From Escallonia rubra (taxonomy: Eukaryota; Streptophyta; Magnoliopsida; Escalloniales; Escalloniaceae), in contig JAVXUO010003024.1 in the NCBI GenBank assembly GCA_033065855.1, forward strand, positions 1 to 64,000: a stretch of DNA of 64,000 nt. The letters run 5' to 3'. Made by a program: the position numbers and the translations under genes. The notes under the pieces were generated by a model that saw nothing but the letters and a program-made list of their open reading frames with translations, searched no databases and was not told the origin of the DNA. Within the stretch, counting starts at the first letter, position 1, and every line of letters starts with the position of its first letter. This document shows, one piece after another, positions 45,975 through 57,936 of the stretch.

Positions 45975-48130
45975 GAATCCTTAATATAAAGGTTTTGCCT
46001 TCATTTCCATTTCACTTAACTTTAGATCAAGAACAAGAAATATTAGAGAACTTTGAGAAATTTTAAAAATACTTGATGAGGATTCGCTAGTCTATAACAC
46101 TTCCTTAAATCATTCATCCTTCTATATCTTCAGAGTAAGACTCTCCAAACTTTCATCTTCTTTGAAATCTTCTAATTTTTTATCTGAAGCTGTCTTCTTC
46201 CAGTATTTTGAACATGTTTATGTGTCAAGTGACACTGCTAGGAATAAAAGGGTCGAGGAGCATACCTTGGTGTACCTTTGGTGTCCTATATTCATTCTCA
46301 TAGGGCGTCGGTCGTAGACTAGTTAGCAGAGGAGGCAATGAAGCCAAAAGCATTCGAAGCCCACTTACTTAGGAGTAGAATAAGCAGCTACGACCTTAGG
46401 ACATTAAGAAAATGATGTGAAATCCCAAAATAGGTTGAGTTTAGGCTACCCGGTGAAGGTAAAGCAACAAATATGTGTATTATTGACTAAACAGTCGTGT
46501 ATGCGAATATGTTCTACAATGGTTTGAGAGTGACTGTCCACCCGTTCAATGCTAGGTTTCTCACGATGATTTATCCCTACTCAAGTTCTCTCTGCATGCT
46601 TGGAGATTTATCATACCTTTCATGTACTAGTGTCATCGTCTTGGTATATAGCCGAGGATAAGGGTACTTAGATACAATTATACTCTCTGTACGATAACAA
46701 GACAAGAAGGGTGGAATTGCATTAGTCATAGGTTTAGTTATAAAGCCAATCTATTCAAAAACTCTCGATTGTCCAGCTATAAATGGAAGGACATGTTTTG
46801 TTTGTCAAGCTGCCTAAGAGTGCATCAAATGTTCCCTCGGAGTGGAGCCTGGGTTAGACAAGAGGTAGTGCAACGCCTTTAAAGATGCACAACTAAGTGA
46901 AATGAACCTTAAGTACATCGCTCTGGCGAAGCATATAAATTCTAAATAGACTTTATCCAACAACTAGCTATGAGAGTGCGAATCATTTTCGATTATAAAG
47001 GCTAGGCGGAAGAAGAAAACAAGCATGACCCTGGTAAACAATTCGAGCAATATCATAATTGAGTTATCTAATAGCTTATGATCTAACTACATGTATATAG
47101 CAAAACAAATGGCTTCAGGTAGAGCTCATTAAGGCTGCAGAACGAGCTGAGGTTGTAGTGCACAAGAATCGTTATTCTTTTGCTCTAATTTTATCGTGGG
47201 GAATATTATCCTCGACGAATTTCAGTCGTTAAGTGGGGAGGATTAGCAAATGACTAGACTTTACGGCACTCAAAAAGGAGTGCCCTTCAATCAAGAAACA
47301 AAGGATTGAACTGTTGTTCTTCGCCTGTGAGCTGGGAAAAAGGCACCACAGAAGAGAAAGGCACCCAGAAAAGCCAGACCTTCGAGCTCACCTAGTATGA
47401 GACTGTTTATCGTTTGGCTTGAAGCATGACGACCAATGAGTCTATTTTTAAGAGCTCATAGATAGCTTGAAAATGATCAAGCAAGGCGGTCATTATAATT
47501 GATTCGGTGCACCTTTCGATCGCAGATCTGGCTACAATGGCAAACATATTGGTGCAAAACCTGGCCATGGTAAGTTTAGCCGATCGAGTTCCCATATTTG
47601 TTTAGACTTAGAAAATTTCTAAAGTATTTGCACTTTGTAGACTATGTCGCAAGTCCATATTGGGGCCAAAAAATTGTTGAGAGTTGAGAAACTTCTCCTT
47701 AAGGAGAAAGAGAAGGTTCACATAGCGTAGAACTAGAGGAAAGAGTTTGAGAAGAAGGTGGCCGATCATAGTAGAAAGGTGGCTAACCTTGAGAACTCCA
47801 AGGCTACTAAGGAGAAAAAAATGGAGTTGGAAAAGGCTGCTAGAGCTGTTATGGGGGTGGCTGAATTTAAATAGTCACTAACATTTGAGGCTGTGCACAT
47901 TCGAAAAGCAAGAGGGCCCTGGTGACGTGCAAAAATAAGATTGCATAGGCCTTCCTCGATCAGACATTGAGTGGATTTGAGCGCGAGTTCACCACAGAGA
48001 ATGAGGCCATGAGGCTGCACAAGGGCCTTCCATCTTCTCAGCCATGGGACTGGAGCTCAGCCAACAATGAAATTATGAAGACAAAAATAGTGCAAACATC
48101 CGAGGAGCCATCTTAACCCACCGGGGAGTA
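45975..48130 (+). pseudogene. Antisense accessory-ORF region of the Tat element
   Basis: The coding character is on the plus strand, opposite to gag-pol. A short stretch near 46520-46640 resembles the putative gypsy-type transposon domain (Pfam Transposase_28, with LHAWRFIIPFMY-like core). 47640-47870 encodes a Lys/Glu/Leu-rich coiled-coil-like segment, as the same protein family has in its C-terminal half. A TATA-like TTAATATAAAGG at 45981-45992 precedes the region. Position (between integrase and 3' LTR) and orientation fit the antisense ORFs described for Tat elements. It is broken. Confidence 0.5.
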
Positions 48131-51100
48131 GTCTGACTCTAATAGCCAGCCAAAGAGTAGAAGGAATATGTTTAGGCCCTTAGGATGTTATGTGACTGAT
48201 CGTGAAGTCCTCTTCGATTAAATGACGTTAAGTATAATGAAAACTTCTTTTGGAATATGTGCACGTTGTTAACTAACTGCATCATTAGTCAGATGTATAG
48301 AGGCCTTTGAGGCTAATACATTGCTAAGATAAACATGAAAGAGGTAACCATTTTTTGGTTATCCATCTAAATCAAACGTAAAAGCCATTAGGTCTAGAAA
48401 ACAAAAATCTAAGGCTAAAATTTACCATGATAACAATGAGCAAGGCATAAAGATGCTTAAGTAAGAGGAGCATGACTGTAACGCCCCGAAAATCCAGAGC
48501 TCCACCGCCCCAAACTCCCGGGTCGTTAACCTACCGGATCACATCAAACCTGTCAAATTTGTTCACTAACACATACTTCAAATCATCTAATTCCGCATCA
48601 ACTCAGATTTCTCAAAATATTAGATCATAATTGCTTAGCTTAAACTATTACAGCTTAGGTTCTTCGCAATTCAAATTCTCTAAGATCAAATAATAGTACC
48701 GACCCACGCAGGGGTCTTACTATACCGTAGTGATGGGCTCATCGGAATCTCACTCAGACTCTAACCCATTCACGAACCTGCTACAGCTTATCATCACCTG
48801 CAGAAGGAAGCCAAACGAAGGGTGAGCTTTTGAAAGCTCAGTAAGGTCGCACAAGGACTAACAACATGATTACAAGTGATTCTGAAGAATCTAACCGATG
48901 AAACTTCCCAGAATACTTCAGATGGTAAAAAACTCAATGATTTCCAAAAGGCTAAAAAACTCATCAGAAATAGATACCAAAATAAATCAGAACAAACACG
49001 ACGGATTCCAAATCAATCAATAACATATCATTTTCAGAAAACAATGAAGATTTTCCAAAGGATTTCAACAGAAGCACAAATCATTTCAGGTAATACTTTT
49101 CATAGCAGAGAAAATCAAAAATCAACGTTGATCCTGGGCAATAGCAATGCCATTCCGGCAAGCTAACAGAATGTACACATGCATGATGTACCAGAATAAT
49201 TACTAGTCGACTTGGGTACTAGCCTGCATTCCATGCAGGATTCAGACCAGCCTTATAACGCCCGCCTCATAACAGAACAGAAAACCCAGGTCAACACAGA
49301 AAAATCAACAATATCAATGAGCATTAACATAAGCTCAATCACCAAAATCAATTCAAATTCCAATAACAATAATTATACTGACATAAGTCAGCATTCAGAA
49401 TTTTCAGAAGAAATCAGAATTTTCACCAGAATCAATTCAGATTTCAATAACCATAACATATCAAAATAAGTCATCATTCAGAATTTCCAGAAGAAAATCA
49501 CAATAAGTAGCAAAACGATTATCGGATTTAGGCATAACAATTCGGAAGAATGGGATACAAAGAATTATCAGATTTACTCAGCATGAAATACATGCGAGCA
49601 TCACAAGATTTCCAAATAATCGATTCAAGTTCAATATTGGGGGTTTTGGGCAATAACATACTGATATCAATGCATACTTCAGAGTTCGACATTAATCGTA
49701 AGTAATTCAAAAGAGTACTTACAAATACGAGTTATCAAATAAGGGTTTGGACAAAAGTCCTTACGCAGGGTTCAGATAGAATCCCTTACCTGGATCCGCA
49801 GCTAAATTACCCTAACCAGAAAATCTTTAGCTTTAACCTAAACGGAATAATCGAATCATTAGAACACATATTATAGAAAAATATTATAACTTAATACAGA
49901 CTCACGCGTATTCCCAAAATGAACCTCCCCTCACCGAGTATGTAAAATTACCGAAACGCCCCTAGGGTGTAAAATTTCTAAAAACACCCATCGTACTCTT
50001 AAATTGCCCAAATGGCATTCCCCTAAGTAGAATCATCCAAATAACCTCATTGTATGTCAATCCATACAAAAGTACCCTTCTTAGGTCAAAATACCCCTTT
50101 GGGGTGGCAAATTACCAAAATGCCCCTGGGGTTTCCCGCACCGAAAAAATTCCAAAAACATCTTAAAATGTTATTTCAAGCATTCTGATATCATTTCTGG
50201 CCTAAAAAGTATGTTAAAGAATTTTCGCCCGAAAATCCCGAACCGGTGTCCGGATCGAGCGCTAAAAGGCTAGTTTTGCGTAAAATACCTATCGGCCTTA
50301 GAATGGCCTGAAATTTTAGAATATGAAACATATCAGTAGAATAAGGTTTCAATAAAATGTTCAGATTAAAAATGTTTGGTTTGCTATGCTAAATAATTCG
50401 ATAATTGTCTTTAATCGATACCCCAATTTAGCGCCCTTCACGAATACCAAAAATTTCTGAAAAATTCCAGAGCGTAGTTCTCGTAAAAATATTTGGGATT
50501 ACAGTTTTGTACTTTGTCTAATTATGGCTCGAATCATTTATAAAAATTCATGAAGAAACTGCCTAAAATAATCCTATCCTTAGCGACCATTACAAGTACT
50601 GTTCCAATCAAAGGGACACACTAGTGCACCTTTTCCACACACACTTTCTTCTTCCTTTAGCCGAGGCACACACACCTGCATACTCCATTTTCATACACGA
50701 CCATTCTTCCAAACACCCCAAAACACCTACATGAGTGTATTTACACCTATCTACACACACTAATACACAATTAAACACATAATCCTCCACCTACCACCAT
50801 ACCCGAAGCATCAACACACACAAGAACACACATTGTTTTCACGCACGCACTACCCACACAGTCCAACGCACACACAACCCTGTGATTACACGCCGAATTG
50901 CACAAACAACCTGATGCCAAAGAAAGTGGGTTCGTACTTACGTGGAGGTGCCACAAAGGCTGCAGTCCGAGTCAGCTTCCAAGTATGTTGATGTGAGACA
51001 CAAAAAGGGTGGAACTAGGGCAGAGACCAAGGGCTTCCCAGACAGAGCTTGAGGGTGGCAGTGCTGCGAGGGCGATAGCGCAGGATGAATATACGACGAC

Positions 51101-51599
51101 AGTCACAGTCCGATGCTTAGGTCCAAAGTCAGGGTCCTGTATGTTTCTCTCTCTAGAATTCCAGAGTGAGAAAGTGAAATATGTTCTGAAAATGTCCAAC
51201 CTTTATGTTTTGTCCAAATGAATTCTCAAGACCTCTATTTATAGAGATTGAGATGATGATGTCATTAACCGACACATGGCGCTCCCCGGGAGTGACACGT
51301 CACCGGGGGGTCCACGGATGCCGGTGCTCCACGGACTGTCGGATCGCATATTCACCCGGCCTGCTCCTCACAGCGTCGCTCCGTCTGTCAGGAAAGACTG
51401 GCTCCCACCGCGTTGGTGTGGCCAGAGAACCCCCTTGATCTAGCCTCCAATCCAAGCCCTTGCGGAGTCCCACAGGCCTGGCAGCGGCGGGGAAGACCCG
51501 ACGCCCAACTGCCAGGTGAACTAGGCGCGATGCCCTCCGAAGACCTGCTCCCGTCTCGGAGTGACCCGGGGGTCATAGTCCCTAGGGTTGCCGACGCAA

Positions 51600-52312
51600 G
51601 CCCCTAGTGCCGGAGCATGTAGGACAGTCACGCAGGCACCCTGACGGAGATAGTGTCCCGGAGGAGTCGCCTATTCCGCAGGCTGAGGTAGCATCCCGGA
51701 GGAGCCGTCTACCTGGCAGAAGGGGAGTCTTCGTGCCGGAGCACTTAGAGCTCCCTGGCAAAGATAGTGTCCCGGAGGAGTCGCCTATCCCTGCGGGTGA
51801 GTCCTTATGCCGGAGCACTTGGAGCGAGTCAAGGTAGCATCCCAGAGGAGCCGTCTACCCGACTGGCCGAGGTAGCATCCCGGAGGAGCCGTCTACCTGG
51901 CGGAAGGGGAGTTGAAGAGCTCCCTGGCGGAGATAGTGTCCCGGAGGAGTCGCCTATCCCCGCGGGTGAGTCCTTGTGCCGGAGCACTCGGAGCATGTCA
52001 AGGATCCAGGAGGAGCCGTCTACCCGACTGGCCGAGGTAGCATCCCGGAGGAGCCGTCTACCTGGCGGAAGAGGAGTTGAAGAGCTCCCTGGCAGAGATA
52101 GTGTCCCGGAGGAGTCGCCTATCCCCGCGGGTGAGTCCTTGTGCCGGAGCACTCGGAGCGAGTCAAGGTAGCATCCCGGAGGAGCTGTCTACCCGACTGG
52201 CCGAGGTAGCATCCCAAAGGAGCCGTCTACCTGGCGGAAGGGGAGTTGAAGAGCTCACTGGCGAAGATAGTGTCCCGGAGGAGTCGCCTATCCCCGCAGG
52301 ATGTTGCACACT
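51600..52312. repeat. Tandem array, unit about 165 bp
   Basis: About four units containing GTAGCATCCCGGAGGAGCCG, GATAGTGTCCCGGAGGAGTC and GTGCCGGAGCACT phrases (unit starts near 51688, 51835, 52005 and 52168). Units carry partial internal duplications of the GGAGGAGCCGTCTACC part. Confidence 0.85.
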
Positions 52313-52364
52313 CCGGAGAGTGGGTTGAAGCATGTTCCATGACCAAGGCAAGGTGCGCATGGTA

Positions 52365-52570
52365 TGATGAATGAGTGTGGTGCCTGGGGGCATGATGACA
52401 TGATTGTGGTGCATGGGCGCGATGAAGTGAGTAAGGTGCCGGGGGCACGTCTGTGACAATGGCGCGGCGCATGGGCGCGACGGAGTACGTGAGGTGCCGG
52501 GGGCACGTTTGTGTCAATGATGGCGCATGGGCGCGACAAAGTGCTTATGGTGCCGGGGGCACGGTAGTGT
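52365..52570. repeat. Tandem array, unit about 58 bp
   Basis: Units start GTGCC(T/G)GGGGGCA at about 52380, 52436, 52494 and 52550, each with a GCGCATGGGCGCGA core. Confidence 0.85.
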
Positions 52571-52649
52571 GACAGAGAGCCTGGGGGCACGGCTGTATCA
52601 GCGGCGCGGCGCACGGGCGCGGCGAAGTGTTGAAGTGCGACGCCCGGAC

Positions 52650-52757
52650 GCCGGCGACGAGGGTCGCGGAGTCGTGTTCGGGCGACAGGGGTCACGGAGT
52701 CGTGTCCGGGCGACGGGGGTCGCGGAGTCGTGTCCGGGCGACGGGGATCGCGGAGGA
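52650..52757. repeat. Tandem array, unit 28 bp
   Basis: About four copies of CGACGGGGGTCGCGGAGTCG followed by TGTCCGGG, starting near 52655. Confidence 0.9.
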
Positions 52758-52803
52758 TGCAAGGCCTCTTGAAGAAAAGTGAAGGTGCTAAGGATGGAGG
52801 TCA

Positions 52804-52975
52804 AAGGCCAACCCTTGGGGGAGGCCAAGGCCAACCCGTAGGGGGAGGCCAAGGCCAACCCGTAGGGGGAGGCCGAGGCCAACCCGTAGGGGGAGGCCGA
52901 GGCCGACCCCAAGGGGAAGGCCAAGGCCGAGGCCGACCCCAAGGGGGAGGCCAAGGCCAACCTCCTTGGGCAAGT
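52804..52975. repeat. Tandem array, unit 24 bp
   Basis: About seven copies based on GCCAACCCGTAGGGGGAGGC, with variants. Because 24 is a multiple of three it keeps every frame open, which explains the long ORFs here. Confidence 0.9.
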
Positions 52976-54411
52976 GCCATGGCGCATCGACGGACGACGT
53001 GCGAAGTGCGACGGTCGAAGCGTGATGCGGCGTCGCACGATGATGAGTTTCTTGGTGACGAAGTCATGTAATGAAAGTGAGAAGTGCACGTGACTTGAGC
53101 GTGCATGCTTTGACCGGTTGTGAGCGTTGAAAATGTCTGTTGCTTGGGCGGAGGTGTCATGGAAAATGGAACCCCAGTGGGCCTTTGGGTGCGACCAGAA
53201 CAGGTTGGGAACACAACCTTAATTAACACACGCACACTTATATATACACAAAACAGCCCCATGGCTGCTCCCCCTCCCTTCTTCACTCACGCCCACACAC
53301 AGCAAACACACACACACACACGCTGCACAGTTCACCTTCACGCACACTAATACGAAATTAATTCACCAAATTTAAGATGAAGTTACACTAAATGAATGAG
53401 GGATTTACCCTTGAAGCTCATTCCCAATCTTTCCCAAATTTTTGCTCCACTGTCCTTCTTCTATCTCTGTTTCTTTTCTTTTTCCCCTTTTCCTTGTTTC
53501 TTTTCTCCCCTGTTTCTGGTTCCCTGTTTTGGTTCTTCTTCCTTTCCCGAAAGAGAAAGGTTTCCCTTTTTTGGTTTGCTTATCTCTTCTTTTCTTTTAC
53601 CCGAAGTCATTATCTACCCAATATTTAAACAATTTGTTTAGCTTAGTCATCAACCAAGCAAGAGGTCTCAAAATTCTAAAAACATGGTTTCTACATTATT
53701 TTCATAAAATTGTAAGATAGCCCCTCAAGTTTTCAAAATTACGAATTAACCCCAAACTTTCGTGTAATTATATCTAAGCCTCAAATTTATTCCAAATTCC
53801 ACGAAAAATACATATTGTCACTCATTGTATCATTTTCATGATTAAAACCATAATTTACATTTATGCCCCCAAAGTTTTCCAAAATTACGAAAATGCCCCC
53901 AAAATTTTAAAAATTACATTTTTTGCCCTAAAATCATTTTAAGCTCCTACACACTACCAATACCCGAGCATTGCTCAAAATTATCGCCCGTTCATTTTTC
54001 GGGTCACGGATGGCTATTTAATCAGCTCTCGAAGTTCGGGATATTACAATGACCCATCCCTACCTCTCAAAGATATCTTGCTCATGGATAGTACGTAGTG
54101 CTGAAGATTAGCAGTGTTCCTAAGTGTAGGGAATAGGTTTCTATTCCAACGTCTTTAGATGATAGGCTCTAGGACCACATAACTAGAACACCTTGTGAGG
54201 CATTCCCAATCTGGTGCAAGCTTGCCAAAAGCATCGTTGGGAGCTAAAGCTTGCATCTTGTGAAGAATGAGATCACCAGGGTGAGTTGCAAAGGGATGTA
54301 TCCTTGAGTCATGAGACTTGGCAACCCCTCTACTTGTAGGACGCACGACGAACAAGGGCCTGGTCTCATGTTTCTTTTTATGAGTCCAAAATGGCTTTTA
54401 GGGCATTGTTC

Positions 54412-54744
54412 CTAGACTAGGATCAAATGTAATGACCAGAAGAGACAATATGCTAACCTCCACGATAATGAGAGCTTTGTTCCAAAAGCCAATTTGAAGG
54501 GAGTTTCTTTAGTGGGGTTTTTGATTGTCGCATGGTAAACCCAAAGGATTTTTGGGAGCTCATCCACCCAGAGTCTTTTAGCTCTATATCCAGCTCCTTC
54601 TTGATTTATTAAAGCAAGGTTAAAATTTGACATCAGTTTGGTTGTTAGAGTATGGATGGGCGATTGAAGTGAACATGCTAGATGGAAAAGTTGGAAGGTC
54701 TTGAAGGTCGGGTTGTCAAACTTATGTCCATTATCTCTGACCAA
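54412..54744 (-). pseudogene. Integrase fragment of the Tat element
   Basis: Contains the gypsy integrase C-terminal core pattern WVDELPKILWVYHAT followed by PTKETPFKLAFGT, which corresponds to the family's WVDELP.VLWAYRTT and GETPF.LAYGTEA. Part of the broken element described at 44793-60867. Confidence 0.8.
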
Positions 54745-55420
54745 GATTCTAGGGATCTCAAAATGGCAGTTTACAGTTTATCAGGACAAATCCTTACACT
54801 TTTTCTCCGCGATGGTTGACAAAGCTTATGCGTCGACCCATTTCGTAAAGTAGTGGATGGCACCTACGACTAACTCTCGCTAGCTTGAGGCAAAAGGAAA
54901 GGGACCAAGGATGTCAATTTCCTACATAAAAAAAATGATTGGAATGCTCACGAGAATGAGAGGGGTGAGCTTGTTGAGGGTGATGCGAATCATGGCAAGC
55001 GTCACACCTTTAAGTGAAAGATAAAGCATCTTTCTTCATAGTTGGCTAACGATATCCCTGATGGAGGACTTATGGTCAATTGCACGACCTCCTAAGTGCT
55101 GGTCACATTTTCCTCTTGTACTTCATGGAGCACATATTCAGCCCCTGAGGGAGTAAGGAAGCAAGGATAGGGATAGGTGAAGGATTGCTTGTAAAAGACA
55201 TCGTCGACAACTGCATATATGGATGATTGCAAGAGAATGCACCTAACCTACTTCTTGTCTTAGGGTAGGAGGCCACGATCCAAATATGCCTTATGGATAA
55301 GGATCTATGACGGCTCATGATCCATATTCATTACATTACTTCTTTTATAAGGACTAATGCGTGGCTCCTGGTGGAGCTCAACGTGAATGGTGCATTAGCA
55401 ATCAGAGGCATCCAGGGAGG

Positions 55421-55703
55421 CTAACTGTGATAGAGCATCCACTTAAGAGTTATTAATTTTACTAATTTGATCAATAGAAAAATGATTGAATAAGCGAAAT
55501 ACCTCTTTAGCCTTGCTGAAATAGTCCCACATCTTTGGATCATGGGCTTCGTACTCCTCAGAAAGTTGCTTGACAACAATTTGGTAATTGTTGTAGGCTT
55601 GGAGAGATTCCATGCACATGGCCGTTGTAAGGTGCATTTCGCCAATGAGGGCTTCATACTCCACTTTATAATCGGAGGCCAAATAACCAAGCCCGGAGCG
55701 CAT
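55421..55703 (-). pseudogene. RNase H-like fragment of the Tat element
   Basis: VEYEALIGEMHL and a following KQLSEEYEAHDPKMWDYF stretch match the RNase H region of Tat-type pol (family: EYEAL..GL.LA, then QV.G.Y.AKD..M..YL). The pieces are short and the element is broken. Confidence 0.75.
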
Positions 55704-56000
55704 ACTTAATCATTAGGTTGTCTAGTACTTTGTGAATGAGGTCGGAACCACTTCAATTAGCGTTGGAAAAGCCATCTAAATGCAAGGTCCATGTGAAAAG
55801 TGACTTTGTTGGAGTGTCTTCTGATGTGGTGTCATTTTCAATAGGAAAGGTGCACTCGATCTGAAGTCGACCAGGTTCTATCCAATAAGTGAAGTGCGAG
55901 GCTTGTAATGAATGTTGAACTCACCAATTTCAACAGACCAAGCCACCAATCATCTAGACAAGTCAGGGTTGTGCAAAAATACAATTGAGAGACTTGTTAG

Positions 56001-57125
56001 TAGACCTGGCAGGGTACGGGTAAAACCCGACCGGGTACGGATAAACCGGGTCGGGTAAATTTTACCCGATTTTTCCCGGGTAGCCATTTTTAAGGCCCGT
56101 ACCCTACCCTTGCGAGTAGGGTATTACCCGTGGGTAAACAATTAAATTTTTATTTTTTTGATAAACAGAACTTAATTACTATAAAATACCAACTATCTAG
56201 GGCTATTTTTTTCTCTTTTATTTCTTTTGCTTTTTCAGCTACCTAACATTTTCCCATGTTCCTCATTTCCAAATTTCACCAAAAAATAAAAATTAGATCA
56301 ACTGAAATATTAAATACCATATCCCATTGACCCATTCCCCTCCCACAATCCAAAATAAAGCAAATTAAATTTCCAATATATATACAATCCTATTTTCTAC
56401 TAAGTACTAACAATTTAAAATACAACTACAACTTTTATATATAAAAAAATTCCACTGCAACTAAATTTCAACAGATACATCATATGCATAAATAATGAAA
56501 ATTAAATCTTCCATTCCTCGCAGAATTCATGTCAATCGACTGTGAAAAACAGCGGCATCGCGGTGGTGATGCAAGCTTCAGATCGGCGGTGGTGATGCAA
56601 GCTTCTGATCAGGGGTGAACTGGACGATTGGCTACCGGCGGCGACTGACTATTAAGTGAGGGTGAGGGATAAAGAGAGAGGTGGCAGCGCAGATCTGTGT
56701 GGCGGCGCAGATCTGTGAGGAGGTGAGTGTGGCACCGCAGATCTGTGAGAGGGCTGAGTGGCGGACGATAGGTGGCGGTCGGCGGTGGCTTTGTTAGTTG
56801 TTAGAGTGAGGTGGAAGACTGCGTGATGGCGGTAGATCTTGATTGAGAGGGGTGGCGGCGGTGGCAGAGAGGAAGGGGACGGCGTGAGAGAGAGAAAGAG
56901 GGGAGTCTGAGAGGTGATAAGTGGGAAGAAAAATGAGAGTGAATATGATTAGGGCACAAAGTACTTCTTTATATACGAATGAAAACCAGGTAAACCGGGT
57001 AACCCGCCATCCGACTCGAGAATTACTGTTCGATTCGGGTCCGGGTCTGATTTCAGCGGGTCTCTAATATACATACCCGTACCCGGGATTTTTGGACGGG
57101 TACGGGCCAAAATTTTCCAGGTCTA
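56001..57125. mobile_element. Non-autonomous hAT element
   Basis: Perfect 8-bp target duplication CTTGTTAG (55993-56000 and 57126-57133). Terminal inverted repeats start TAGACCTGG on both ends, followed by a (C/G)GGGTACGGG-like region characteristic of many plant hATs. The 1125-bp interior has AT-rich left and GC-rich right parts with GGTGGCGGCGCAGATCTGTG-type repeats at about 56690-56750, and no transposase. It is inserted in the Tat element between the RNase-H-like and RT fragments. Confidence 0.93.
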
Positions 57126-57744
57126 CTTGTTAGTGAGGACAATGATGGTATATAACTGAAAGTATGGACAAAGCTTTCCTGCGGCAATTAGTATTTCAAA
57201 GGCTAATTTCTCTCTATTGAGATGAAGGGGTTTAGCTTCTTAGAGGACTTTGCTAGCACAGTAGATTAGGTGTTGGGCCTTGTCTTCTTCTCGAAGAGGC
57301 ATAGCACTGATAGCGAGAGTTGGCTATAATGAGGTAATGAACAACTCCTCTTCAAGAAGTGGGGGCTCCATCAAGTATGCTCTAAATGCATCTAGGAGGC
57401 TTTATATCCACCATCCATTCAAATGTATTCATACCTTGAAGAGTTTTGAGGAAGGGGAAACATTTTTCTACTAATTGGGAGATAAAACAACTTAGAGCAG
57501 CGATATGCTATGTGAGCACTTGTACATCCTTGATTATGCGTGAGGGAGTCATTTCTTCAATGGCTTGATCTTCTCATGATTAGCTTTAATGCCTCTATTA
57601 GAAACCATGAAGCCTAGAAACTTGTCAGAGGCAACTCATTAAGAACTGTTGGCAGGATGAAACTACATATGGTAGTGTCGCAAGAAGTTGAAGCAATCAC
57701 GGAGATCACTTATGTGATGTTTGAGGCTCTTGACTAACATGTCT

Positions 57745-57936
57745 TCAACTTAGACCTCCATTTTTTTGGCAGATTAAGGTAAAGATCTTATCAAGAAGGC
57801 GCTGATAACTTACTTTAGCATTTTTCAAGCTGAAACGCATTACTTTGAAGCAAAAGAGGCCCTGATTAGTTACGAATATCATTTTTTGTGGTAGAGGCCT
57901 CATGTACAGGTATTTGATAGTATCCATAGAAGGCAT
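57745..57936 (-). pseudogene. Reverse transcriptase fragment of the Tat element
   Basis: GLFCFKVMRFSLKNAKVSYQ corresponds to the gypsy RT pattern G.Y.YKVMPFGLKNAGATYQ. It lies to the right of the nested hAT element. Confidence 0.75.

Larger units (their letters stand above)
50955..53225 (-). mobile_element. GC-rich LTR-like insert with stacked tandem arrays
   Basis: A compositionally distinct block (GC-rich in AT-rich DNA) inside the solo LTR. On the minus strand it has promoter-like order: tandem arrays, then CTCTATAAATAGAGG (51247-51233), then about 270 bp of leader-like sequence. This is the U3-TATA-R layout of a plant LTR, so I infer a solo LTR of an unrelated family. Its exact ends and target duplication could not be fixed. 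The proline/serine- or glycine-rich ORFs on both strands (51388-53286) are the arrays read through, not genes. Confidence 0.55.
48477..54048 (-). mobile_element. Solo gypsy LTR (itself interrupted) with perfect target duplication
   Basis: Fossil LTR. On the plus strand it runs TGTAACGCCCCG ... GGATATTACA, and is flanked by ATGAC at 48472-48476 and 54049-54053. Read on the minus strand it begins TGTAATATCCCGAAC and ends TTTTCGGGGCGTTACA, the same family group as the LTR at 5916-8847; the parts after 48477 align with that LTR's end. No internal gene region is attached, so it is a solo LTR. It is longer than its relatives because a GC-rich block (about 50955-53225) is inserted in it. It lies within the Tat element and is younger than it. 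The Asn/Ser/Gln-rich ORFs 48876-49469 are not genes. Confidence 0.85.

Noticed and set aside
48876-49469. Asn/Ser/Gln-rich ORFs resembling low-complexity proteins
   Set aside because: They lie entirely in a solo LTR; the same region in the related LTR is non-coding.
51600-52760. CRISPR-like array
   Set aside because: Repeats are directly adjacent and variable, without unique spacers of constant length, and the genome is a plant's.
51388-53286. Many ORFs with repeated peptides such as PEESPIPAGESLCRS
   Set aside because: They arise from tandem arrays; on both strands frames stay open because array periods lack stops. No real protein is implied.
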